DNA of 64,000 bases from Sipunculus nudus (lineage: Eukaryota; Annelida; Sipuncula; Golfingiida; Sipunculidae), in NCBI GenBank assembly GCA_026874595.1, contig CM049307.1, forward strand, positions 1,823,579 to 1,887,578, given 5' to 3'. How positions within the stretch are numbered: the first letter of the stretch is position 1; the number at the start of each line of letters is the position of its first letter. Positions 24,985-36,335 of this stretch are shown in pieces. The notes under the pieces were generated by a model. The model did not search any database and had not been told where the DNA came from. It saw only the letters and a list, made by a program, of their open reading frames with translations. Made by a program: the position numbers and the translations under genes.

Positions 24985-27900
24985 ACAAGTGACCCAGGGG
25001 TCATGACGCTCAGCTGACCAGGAAGACATTGACAAAAGTAATTTTATCATCTGAATGTCAAATTTGAATGAAATACTTTTTGCAAACTTGACCATTTGTA
25101 TAAAATCATCCAATATTCATTGGGGTACTATGGAGCTCTGTAGCATGAAGGATATGGGTAACAGACACCTATTTTCAAGGTTTACAAGATGACTTTTCAG
25201 GGGTCTCCCAGCATGTCAAAAAATAAAATTCTAGGTCCAGTTATTATGATTTGTGCCCTGTTAACAAATCCAAATGTTTATTCTGTGGGGTATTTCAAAG
25301 CCGCATAGGATGAAGGATATGGGTAACAGAGATGTAATTTCAGGTGCACAAGGAATATTTTTAAGGGCCTCCCAGCATATCAAGAAAGGAGATTCTAGGT
25401 CAAGTCATTATAATTTGTGCTCTGTTAACAGATGACCAAATCTTTATTCTGGGGAGTACTTCCGAGCCCCAGAGCATGAAGGATATGGGTAACAGTGACC
25501 TTATTTCGGGTTTCCATGTAGACCTTTTATGGGCTTCCCTGGAGGTGAGGACAGAAGATTCTAGGTCCAGTCATTATGATTTGTGCCCTCTTAATATATG
25601 ACCAAATCTTTATTCTGGGGGGTACTTCAGAGCCCCATAGCTCACAGAATATGGGTAACAGGGACCTTATTTCGGGTTTCCATGTAGACCTTTTATAGGC
25701 TTCCCTGGAGGTGAGGACAGAAGATTCTAGGTCCAGTCATTATGATTTGTGCCCTGTTTACAGATGACCAAATGTTTAAAGATCACAAAAGTAGAGAAAA
25801 AAAATCGTAAAAAATAAAAAAAATATAGCTGGCGCCACCAATCTCCAGAAATTGATGAAACACTCCATGATCAATATCCATGCAAAGAATCATGGTGATT
25901 AATGCATTAGTTGTTCAGATACTTGAGCTTTTGTATTAAATTTTGCATTATTCTGGAGGGTACTTCAGAACCCCATAGCTCGAAGAATATAGGTCACAGT
26001 GACCTAATTTCAGGTTTACAAGGAGAATTTCCATAGACCTCCCAGGATTTCAAGTAAGAAGATTCCCGTTCTAGCGGTTACGATTTGTGCCCTGTTAACA
26101 GACAGACGCCTGGATGGCCGGACGGACGACGGACAAAAGGTGATCCCTACAGCTCAGATGACTTTCAGTCAGCTGAGCTAAAATTTGAAAAAATACAGGT
26201 GACGCCACCAGAATGCAGAAACTGATGAAACATTTCATGATCAATATCCATGCAAAGAATCATGGTGATCAATATAATAATTGTTCAGATACTTGAGCTT
26301 TTGTATCAAATTTTCCATTATTCTGGGGGGTACTTCGGAGCCCCATAGCTCAGAGGTTATGGGTAACAGAGACCTAATTTCAAGTTTTTAAGGAGACTTT
26401 TCATGGGCCTCTTAGCATGTCAAGAGAGAAGATTCTAGGTCCAGTTGTTACGATTTGTGCCATGTTAACAGATGACCGCATCTTATGAGGTCTCAAAAAT
26501 AGAGAAAAAAATTCGTAAAAATAAAAAAAATACAGGTGGCGCCACCATACTGCAGAAACTGATGACACATTCCATGATCAATATCCATGCAAAGAATCAT
26601 GGTGATCACTGCAATAGTTGTTTAGATACTTGAGCTTTTGTATCAAATTGTCCATTATTCTGAGGGATACTTCAGATAACTTACAGTCAGCTGAGCTAAA
26701 AACACTTAATGGTCAATATCCATGCAAAAGAATCATGATGATCTCTGTATTAGTTGTTCAGATACTTCAGCTTTTGTATCAAATTGTCCATTATTCTGAG
26801 GGATACTTCAGAGTCCTATAGCTTGAAGGATAGGGGTAACAGAGACCTAATTTCAAGTTTCCACAGGCACTCTTCATGGGCCTCCTTGCATGACAAGAAT
26901 GAAGTTTCTAGGTCCAGTTGTTGAAATTTTTACCCTCTTGATAGATAACCACATCTTCAAAGGTCTCGAAAAAAGAGAAAAAAAATTCGTAAAAATTTGA
27001 AAAAAATAGAGGTGGCGCACCCTCTCTGCAGAAACTGATGAAACAGCTCATGATCAATATGTATGCCAAAAATCATGACCATCAGTGTTGTAGTTATTGA
27101 GATACTGCACTTTTTGTATCAAATTTTCCATTATTCTGGGGGGGTATTTTGGAGCCATACAGCCTAAAGAATATGGGTAACAGAGACCTAATATCAGGTT
27201 TCCATGGAGAATTTTCATGGGTCTCCCTGTGTGTCAAGAATGAAGATTCTAGGTCCAGTTTTTATGATTTGTGCCCTGTTAACAGATGTTCATATCTTTA
27301 AAGATCTCAAAAATAGATAAAACATTCGTAAAAAAAACCCCGAACAAATACAGGTTGTGCCACCAGTCTGCAGGAACTGATGGAACACCTCTTGATCAAT
27401 AGTTATGCCACAAATCATGACCATCAGTGATGTAGTTATTGAGATATTGAAGTTTTTGTATAAAATTTTTGACTACTCTGGGGGGTACTTTGGGGCCTCA
27501 TAGCTCGAAGGATATGGGTAACAGAGACCTAATTTCTGGTTTCCATGGAGACTTTTCATAGGTTTCTCAGTGTATTGAGAATGAAGATTCTAGGTCCAGT
27601 CGTTACGATTTGTGCCATGCTAACAGATGACAGCATCCTTAAAGGTCTCAAAAATAGAGGAAGAAATCGTAAAAAAATCAAACAATATAGGTGGCGCCAC
27701 CAGTCTGCAGGAACTGATGGAACATCTCATAATCAATATGTATGCCAAAAATCATGACCATCAGTGATGTAGTTATTGAGATATTGAAGTTTTTGTATGA
27801 AATTTTTGACTACTCTGGGGGGGTACTTTGGGGCCCCATAGCTCAAAGGATATGGGTAACAGAGACCTAATTTCTGGTTTCCATGGAGACTTTTCATAGG

Positions 27901-30073
27901 TCTTCTGGTGTGTCGAGAATGAAGATTCTAGGTCCAGTCGTTACTATTTGTGCCATGCTAACAGATGACAGCATCCTTAAAGGTCTCAAAAATAGAGGAA
28001 AAAATCGTAAAAAATCAAACGATACAGGTGGCGCCACCAGTCTGCAGGAACAGATGACACATCTCATGATCAATAGTTATGCCACAAATCATGACCATCA
28101 TTCAAGTAGTTAATGAGATATTGAAGTTTTTGTATGAAATTTTTTACTTTTCTTGGGGGTACTTTAGGGCTCCATAGCTCGGAGAATATGGGTAACAGAG
28201 ACCTAATTTTGGTTTCCATGGAGACTTTTCATAGGTCTCTCAGTGTGTCGAGAATGAAGATTCTAGGTCCAGGTGTATGATTTGTGTCACGTTAACAGAT
28301 GACAGCATCCTTAAAGGTCTCAAAAATAGAGGAAAAAATTCGTAAAAAAATCAAACAATACAGGTGGCGCCACAAGTCTGCAGGAACTGATGGAACATCT
28401 CATAATCAATATGTATGCCAAAAATCATGACCATCAGTGATGTAGTTATTGAGATATTGAAGTTTTTGTATGAAATTTCTGACTACTCGGGGGGGGGGGG
28501 GGGGGGGGTACTTTGGGGCCCCATAGCTTGAAAGGATATGGTTAACAGAGACCTAATTTCTGGTTTCCAAGGATATTTTTCATGGACCTCTCCGTGTGTC
28601 AAGAATGAAGATTCTAGGTCAAGTCGTTACGATTTGTGCCATGCTAACAGATGACAGCATCCTTAAAGGTCTCAAAAATAGAGGAAAAAATCGTAAAAAA
28701 TCGAACCATAAAGGTGGCACAACCAGTCTGCAGGAAGTGATGACACATCTGATGATCAATAGTTATGCCACAAATCATGACCATCAGTCAAGTAGTTAAT
28801 GAGATATTGAAGTTTTTGTATGAAATTTTTTACTTTTCTTGGGGGTACTTTGGGGCTCCATATCTGGAAGAATATGGGTAACAGAGACCTAATTTCTGGT
28901 TTCCATGGAGACTTTTTATAGGTCTCTCAGTGTGTCAAGAATGAAGATTCTAGGTCCAGTCTTTATGATTTGTGCCTTGTTAACAGATGTTTACATTTTT
29001 AAAGGTCTCAAAAATAGAGAAAAAAATTCGTAAAAAATCGAAAAATACAGGTGGCTCCACCAGTCTTCAGGAACTGATGGAACCTCTCATGATCAATATG
29101 TATGCCAAAAATCATGACCATCAGTCAAGTAGTTAATGAGATATTGAAGTTTTTGTATGAAATTTTGGACTTTTCTGGGGGGTAGTTTGGGGCCCCATAG
29201 CTGGAAGGATATGGGTAACAGAGACCATATTTCTGGTTTCCATGGAGACTTTTCATAGGTCTCTCAGTGTGTCGAGAATGAAGATTCTAAGTCTAGTCAT
29301 TACGATTTGTGCCTTGTTAACAGATGTTCACATTTTTAAAGGTCTCAAAAATAGAGAAAAAAATTCGTAAAAAATCGAAAAATACAGGTGGCTCCACCAG
29401 TCTTCAGGAACCGATGGAACCTCTCATGATCAATATGTATGCCAAAAAGCATGAACATCAGTCAAGTAGTTAATGAGATATTGAAGTTTTTGTATGAAAT
29501 TTTGGACTTTTCTAGGGGGTAGTTTGGGGCCCCATAGCTGGAAGGATATGGGTAACAGAGACCATATTCTGGTTTCCATGGAGACTTTTCATAGGTCTCT
29601 CAGTGTGTCGAGAATGAAGATTCTAAGTCTAGTCATTACGATTTGTGCCTTGTTAACAGATGTTCACATTTTTAAAGGTCTCAAAAATAGAGAAAAAAAT
29701 TCGTAAAAAATCGAAAAATACAGGTGGCTCCACCAGTCTTCAGGAACTGATGGAACCTCTCATGATCATTATGTATGCCAAAAATCATGACCATCAGTCA
29801 AGTAGTTAATGAGATATTGAAGTTTTTGTATGAAATTTTGGACTTTTCTGGGGGGTACTTTGGGGCCCTATAGCTCGAAGGATATGGGTAACAGAGACCT
29901 AATTTCTGGTTTCCAAGGAGATTTTTCATAGATCTCCCAGGATGTCAAGTAAGAAGATTCCAGTTCTAGTGGTTACGATTTGTGCCCTGTTAACGGACAG
30001 ACGCCCGGACGGCCGGACGGACGACGGACAAAAGGTGATCCCTATAGCTCAGATGACTTTCAGTCAGCTGAGC
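24985..30073 (+). mobile_element. F1 element with a 338-bp satellite core (5.1 kb)
   Basis: It starts ACAAGTGACCCAGGGGTCAT, followed by GACGCTCAGCTGA. It ends with a hairpin, TAGCTCAGATGAC-TTTCA-GTCAGCTGAGC(TA). The empty site at about 60121-60133 (TTTTTAATAAAAAACC) fixes the ends, with a TA on both sides. The first 0.8 kb consists of roughly 170-bp subunits. From about 25800, 11-12 units follow at mostly 335-340 bp spacing, each with GGTGGCGCCACC or a variant (perfect at 26535, 27690 and 28027). Units run: GGTACTT...GGGGCCCCATAG, ATATGGGTAACAGAGACC, ATGAAGATTCTAGGTC, ATTTGTGCC.TGTTAACAGATG, then the palindrome. A shorter F1 3' end occurs inside at about 26180. Open frames of 60-76 codons are repeat translations. 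Confidence 0.85.
28489..28508. repeat. Poly-G tract within a satellite unit
   Basis: About 20 consecutive G residues where sister units have five to seven. This looks like a local slippage expansion. Confidence 0.95.
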
Positions 30074-33000
30074 TAAAAAACTTAAAATATAAGTTATATA
30101 TAAAATATTAGAATTGTTGAAAAGTTGCAATCATCATATATCCAGAGTGTAGCTCATATTGGGTCATATTATGCATACACATATATTTTATTATTTTTAA
30201 ATCATAAATGTTTAAACTGAATTTAAAAGAAAATAATGCCACAACATGGCATCTACAAGAATATTCCTTGAATCACTATTAAAAAGTTTTGCACATTGGA
30301 GTTTTCAGTACATGCTTAATTTTATTCACCAAAATAAAATAAAAGATTCAGTAAATTTGATAAAATAAAACATCTTTTCAAATAAAGTATACACACTGTT
30401 GGTTGAATGAGGGACAAACAATATCATTGTGCTAATTACTATCCCAGTTTTAATTTATTACTGGAATTAATAGTCAATTTCACACCTGACTTTTTACTCT
30501 TCTGAAGTAAGGAATTACTTATCTCATGAACATCCACACTTTCATAGCAATACACCACTTTGTGGACACAATTAAATGTACACTTTAATCATTGTAACCC
30601 TGGTGGTACAATACAAAATCTAAAATGTAGCATAGCCTAGAATAGGAATGAATCAAATACAGAAAATAATAACATTCATCTAGTTTATGCATCATCTGGG
30701 GGGGGGGGGAGTGCAGGGCAGAGGGGAAGCCTACTGGTAGTGGCCAAGCTGAGCCAAGGCAAGCTGCCTGGGGTGAGTTATATAATGCAAGTGAAGGCTG
30801 TACTACTAGGTGGGCTAGATGTAAACAACACTTGACATGGTGTATGAAAACGTGAATAAAAAGCTATGCTTTCCAATCAACTTCTTTGAAATTTCATATT
30901 TTAAAAGATTAAATCCTTATGTACATATGCTGTGTAAATTAAATCAACAAATCAACAGTGCTTACAGGGAAAAAACGTGCCATTGCCAAAGTTGGACAAA
31001 ATTTAGGGTATTGATGTTTTATTTATGCTAATAACTTGAAAAATTTGCAAAATTCAGATCTAATTTTGGGTAAACAATTGAATCTTGATTAAATAAAGTT
31101 ATATTCCTGAAAAAAAGTCTCTAGGTTCAGCAATTCTCATGTTAGGTGAATAAATATATTTCCTGATTTTTTAAAAATTGCATTATATTTTGGCCCATAA
31201 CTTCAAAATAATACCCAATACTGACCTAATTTTTGGTATGTTCATAGAAAATGTATGAATGAATGTGAATACTAAATATGATCAAAAACAGATCAGTGGT
31301 TTTGATATTAGGCAGCCTTGAAGTGTAACAATGGCTTTTTTATGGAAAACGGAGGTTTTTCCTTAATATCTCGAAGGAACGAAGTCCTAATGACCCAATT
31401 TTTGGTATGGTAGGAGATTTTGGGGACATCTAACATTATGCAAACAGCCTGGGGAGCATAGAGATGTGCACTGAATGACCTACAGTCATCAAAGTGGACT
31501 GCTTGACAATGTAAGGGATTACAATAAGAGCCTCCAAAAAAATTCAATAACTAGCCTAATTTTGCGGCTTTTATTTTCAAATTTCAGATTTTAACAGATT
31601 AAATCCTTGTGTGTACATGCTGTGAAAATGAAATCCACAGTACCTACAGGAAAAAAACGTGCCATGGTCAAACTTGGGCAAAATTTAAGGTACCAATTTT
31701 ATATTTTTGCCAATATTTAAAAAAATTTATCAGATTTTGATCTTATTTTTGGTATACAATTAAATTTTGATTAATTAAAGTTGTATTACTGAAAAAAAGT
31801 CCCTACCTTTAACACTTTTGGTCTTACGTGACCAAATATCTTTCCTGATTTTTTTACAAAGTCCATTATGTTTGGGCCCATAACTTTTTTAAATTTAATA
31901 ATTCTGACTTAAATTCTGGCATGTACATAGGAACTATATAGAGGAATATTTATGGTAAATATAAAGAAAACCAGATTGTTGGTTTTGATATTAGACAGTC
32001 CTGAAGTGTAAAAATAGATTTCTAATAAAAAATTGAGGTTTTTCCTTAATATCTTGAAGGAACGAAGCCCTATTGACCCAATTTTCGGCAGTGTAGGAGA
32101 TTTTGGGGACATCTAACTGTATGCCGAATTTCAGATTCGTAGGTCCAATGGTGTCGAAACGTGCCAGTCTTACAGACGGACATCCAGACGGACGGACGGA
32201 CAGACAGACAGATGGACGGACGACGGACAATGGACCACGACTATAGCTCAGATGACTTATAGTCAGCTGAGCTAAAAAGTATTACAGATGCATACTGAAT
32301 GCAAAATTAAATACAGATACATCTCACTGATGGCACATTCTTGAATAAAGATGAGTATGGATACCAACTATATATAATCCATGTACAGCCGTCTTCATAT
32401 AGCCACAGAGAGCTAGAAATCCCTGATTGTAACATTGCCTGGTATTACAAATAATTTCAATCATAAGTCTGATCTTTTAAAAGCTTTTACAAAACATTCT
32501 TGTCAATATTAACCATAGATAACATGAAATCTAAATGTCTAGTAGCATGATGTAATAGATGCTGATAAACTGGTGCCAGGCTAGATGTAACTGCTTCACA
32601 CAGGTAACATATATGGTAAAATGACTCCATTCAATCTCCATAATTCAGCCAAAAAAACATTCATGTGGAACCATCAAAGACTATTATAAGAATTTTTGTG
32701 GGGATTATTCTTGTAATATATTAAACAAATTGGCTCAGTTAAAAAATGTTTTGCAGAATTATAACTCATATAGGAAGATACAGCAAACTGGCTAAGTTCA
32801 GCTTCCCATAACTGAGCAAAAAAGCACTGAACCAAAACCATTTGAACAAACTTGAATTATCAACATCTGAGGATAATTAATGAGTGAGATTTAAGAAATT
32901 GGTTAAGTGGTTTTTGAGAAGAAGATCTTTGTCTTGAGCTAAAATGGGCTGCTATGGCATATGACTAAATTCAGCTTCCCATAACTCAGCCAAAAGTCAC

Positions 33001-33612
33001 TGAACAGAGACCATTTGAACAAACTTCAGAAAGCACTACCCTAGGATAATTTCTGTGCGACAATAAACAATTTGGCCATATGGTTCAGAAGAGTTTTTTG
33101 TAGCCCTCAGTATGATACAGGCACTGATGATGTCTGTAAAAAAGGCTGATGCAGGTGGTGTCACCAATACCTCAATTTCAGATATGACTCATGTGAACAA
33201 CATTGGCAAAAATTTGGTGATGATAGCTCCAGCTGTTTCTGAGATTGAAATTTTAGTATGCTTTTTTGGACAGATGACTAAGTTCAACTTCCTGTAACTC
33301 AATCAAAAATCACCAAACTGGAACAATTCAAACAAACTTGAGAGAGATTGTATCAGGATTATTTCTGTGAAGATTGGACAACGAGGCTGGACAGTTTCGG
33401 AGAAAAAGATTTTAAAAGGTTTTTAAGCTTTTTCCCTATAAATCTAAGTGAATGCAAATAGCCAAAAAATTAACAAAATCCCAAAGAGTTTTTTAGATGA
33501 CTGAATTTTTGCATAAAGTTTAGTGATGCTAGCTCCTGCCATTTTCTAGATAGTTAACATACAGACAACACAAAGCACGAAGCTGAACCAGCGCATAAGC
33601 TCACAGGTTCGC

Positions 33613-34408
33613 TCAAAATTTGACCTTTAAATTTATTTTTTAAATCACAGGGACCCAGTTTGGGACTTAAAGTCATTTGAGATAAAAATCCATTCATATA
33701 AAATAGTGTTTGTCATGGCAGTCATGTGTCCTTCTATTCTATATGGTTTAAAATTAAATGTATGTACTATTTGTGTCAGTGCAGGATTCACCAACTTATT
33801 AACATTATTATGCTTCATTAATGTAAAGCAGACTAATCATTTATGGTCTCAAGGCCTATTTCACCAATGACATTTAAGGTTGAAGAGGAAATAAAACTTC
33901 CATTAAGCTTATATTCAACAGTAATCTACTTAATAATAAGCAAGGAAATACACTTAAGAAAAACACAGTCTGTAACCATGGCTACACACTTAAGTAAAGG
34001 TCAATCTATAAATCCTTATTATCAATATCCTATAAACTTTACACTGACACAAGATTGTAGCTAATTCTTTTCTTTCCCTAAATTCTAGACAAGACTGTTG
34101 TCCGCCTGATATTGAGTACATAATCTCACGGGACTGGCTAAAGCTAAGTGCATAGCTAGGCGTTTTTCTTAGAGGACAAATTGATTGTAATCTGGTAACA
34201 ATTTAGGTCACAATATGATGGAGAAGCTGGTCTGAAGTAGTTTCAACATATTGATCATAGAACAAAACCAGACAATATTCATCTAATCTGTTCTATCATC
34301 TGCTGATAGATCTGAGTATACAGTTTTGTATCCAAGTCTCAATTTAAACATTCAACTAAACTTTAATACATTTTAGAAAATATAAATACATTTCATGGAA
34401 GAAAAACC
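33613..34408. other. Unremarkable sequence flanking the LTR element
   Basis: AT-rich; no repeat unit or exon recognised. It ends at the ATAT target-site copy of the retrotransposon. Confidence 0.5.
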
Positions 34409-34412
34409 ATAT
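34409..34412. repeat. Target-site duplication, left copy (ATAT)
   Basis: ATAT immediately before the 5' LTR, matched by ATAT after the 3' LTR at 46277-46280. The next bases outwards differ, so the duplication is 4 bp. This is within the 4-6 bp usual for integrase-mediated insertion. Confidence 0.75.
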
Positions 34413-34635
34413 TGTTGAGGAGTTGACCTGGGATCAGAGGTCAATGAATGTGCACACATGCGCAGTAGGCCGGAAGCTGGCGGAAGCCGCAAGATTGACT
34501 GAGAGATCAGAACAATCACCGAGGTTGAAAGTGAACGGATGACCCATCTGTGCCGTGACAGCGATATCGTGACATACTAGGGGTAAGTTACATTTATATA
34601 CCACCCGTGCTCAGCCTGTATCAGCACCATCAACA
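34413..34635 (+). repeat. 5' long terminal repeat (223 bp)
   Basis: Bounded by TGTTGAGG...CAACA, with TG...CA termini. A TTTATATA box-like sequence lies at 34593-34600, near the right end, so R and U5 would be very short if it is used. Near the left end TGACCT and AGGTCA half-sites face outwards 8 bp apart. A good splice-donor match (GGGTAAGT, GT at 34583) is present, but it would lie upstream of a start site placed by the TATA box. No AATAAA signal was seen. Confidence 0.93.
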
Positions 34636-34637
34636 TC

Positions 34638-34650
34638 TGGCGCCCAACGT
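34638..34650 (+). promoter_or_regulatory. Primer binding site, tRNA-Lys type
   Basis: TGGCGCCCAACGT begins 2 nt after the LTR. It is complementary to the 3' end of the tRNA-Lys(CUU) class used as primer by several retroviruses and retrotransposons. The match covers about 13 nt and then breaks off. Confidence 0.85.
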
Positions 34651-36335
34651 AAAAATAGTTTTGTAAGATAATTGGTTGGCCGAGAGATTCGGTGCATGTG
34701 GCGGCCATTTTGATAATTTGGGAATTTATTTTTGAGCTAGCGAAATTTGGACGCATAAATAGGGTTTATTTGGTCAGTTAGGGAGTAAACTACCAAACTG
34801 TAATTGGTGGTGGGGAGTAAGAGAGGAATTTTATGTCGAGTGAATCCTTTTCTTTGCTGTTTTCATAAAGTTCGATTGACTGAAGGTCAGGGGTCACCGG
34901 CGCGGTGCACCTGACTGCGCAAAGAATAAAGGAGCCATTCGAGTGGAATTTCGATCAGAAACCCAAGGCAATTGTTAGAATTTTTTGGTGGTTTTGCCTC
35001 GGCTGGCTAGTTTTCCATTGGAAGTGTAGTGATTTGCCAAATTGTGGTTAGTTGTGGCTGGTAACGTACCCAGGTCAGGGGTCACCGGCTCGGTGCATCG
35101 GCCTGGAATCGGAGTATTGTTGACCAATTTGAACAAGTAGCATTGTGTCTTGTATAACCCTGAGGTTGCTGAGCCGGGTGTGTACAGTACCATAACCTTT
35201 AATGGTGATATTATCAGTCCCTATTATTGAAGTGTGAACAGACTTGTCAGTTCACAGCATACCTAACCAATAGGCCTACTTTACCCAGGTACACGTCTTA
35301 TTAAGTAGGGTGTTTGTTATTATTCTTGCACGGGGATTGTATTGCATCACTTACTGACTGTAGTATTTAATAAGGGTGCTGGAATCGGAGCATTGCTTGT
35401 CTAGAAACAGAATCATATGCTTGTGTAAACAAATAGATATAGTCTCAAAATATATTATCTAGCAGTGTGATTAGTAAGGCTATTAACAGGCACGCCAGTA
35501 CAGACAAATTCAAAGATTGTCACATTCACTTGAGGGCTCTACTTTCTCATTAAAGGGGTCAGTTAAAAAAAAAAAAAAAAATATTTTATATATATATATA
35601 TATATATATTTTGGAGGGTATTTTGTAAGGGCGGGCCAATCAAGGTAATATAGAGATTGCTTATTTTCAATACACTTTACAATAGAATTTACATTGTGAG
35701 ATTAACTTTTTTGGGGGGAGAATAGGAAAGTTCTTCAGGACACATTGTTGCATGTAATTTATTTTTCGGTAACATCAGGCAACCCCCTGCAACATTAAAA
35801 ATTTCTTTAAATAACCGTCAGTTACATATTTCTATAAATAACCAACTTTAAGGAACTGTGTTTTTTTTTTTCGGGATTACAGGCCTATAGGTAATCCAGG
35901 TCACATAGTACTATTTTTTTATTTATCTGTCAGTACATAAAATAACATCCAAAAAAAAAAAGAAATTTTTTTTTTCGGATTGGTATACCTCGCTTGAATT
36001 AGGGTAACAAAAATAAGGTCCGCATTAATACTGTAGTATACTAACATTTAACCTGTACCTCCTGACTGCTGTTGACAAAATTGTGGACATCAGAACAGGT
36101 ATGTCGCATGTGATAGATTTAAGCACTGCTTCAGCAGTGGAGATGACTAGGTCGAACCCTACACTGTTCACCGATATAACCGCACAAGCTATTGTCCGCT
36201 TGCGCCATGAACACCCAGGCTTTGGTTGTGCAGAATAAGCGCAGGTTTCTAACAGGTCAGCCACATCCTGGAACGAACTCTTTACTGCAGGGGTTTTTAT
36301 TATTTCGGGAACAAGAAATGACGGTCAGTTGAGTC
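34651..36335 (+). other. Untranslated leader of the LTR element
   Basis: No coding signal is seen. A block is duplicated: AGGTCAGGGGTCACCGGC at about 34887 and 35074, the second followed by TGGAATCGGAGTATTG, which recurs near 35381. Each copy holds two AGGTCA-like half-sites with 1-bp spacing. There is a poly-A tract followed by an AT microsatellite at about 35565-35610. The length of 1.7 kb is long for a gypsy leader. Confidence 0.6.

Larger units (their letters stand above)
23983..32272 (+). mobile_element. F1 element, long subfamily, copy 2 (interrupted)
   Basis: It starts ACAAGGATCCATGGGTCAG and ends CAGTCAGCTGAGC. Its two halves (23983-24984 and 30074-32272) are collinear with the uninterrupted copy at 59151-62274 and differ from it at few positions. 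The interruption is the F1 element at 24985-30073. It is itself inserted into F2. The empty site at about 9480-9500 (GGAATATATGTAAAATTATT) lacks it, and the junctions show at most 1-2 bp of ambiguity. Confidence 0.82.
22788..33612 (+). mobile_element. F2 element, copy 2 (interrupted by nested F1)
   Basis: The 5' end ACAAGGCCTACAGGCCTAAT followed by GCCAACCTGTGC is at 22788 and the 3' end CACAGGTTCGC at about 33602-33612. The F2 core left of 23983 resumes at 32273: AGGAATATATG before the insertion and ATGCATACTGAATGC after it are adjacent in the uninterrupted F2 copy at about 9480-9520. An F4 5' fragment lies inside at 23091. Confidence 0.72.

Noticed and set aside
27545-29706. Series of 60-76 codon frames with a shared METFHRS-type start
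   Set aside because: They are translations of successive 338-bp satellite units, with no family resemblance and no conserved length.
24985-30073. CRISPR-like array (regular repeats)
   Set aside because: Unit size of 338 bp, whole-unit homology and absence of unique spacers fit a satellite in a eukaryotic genome.
24985-30073. Tc1/mariner-type element because TA flanks both ends
   Set aside because: The ends are not terminal inverted repeats of each other, and the other two empty-site pairs do not show a TA duplication.
1-34408. Further PKC exons (glycine loop, C1, C2, DFG-containing exon)
   Set aside because: Looked for the expected flanking phrases on the minus strand on both sides of 6192-6365; none was convincing.
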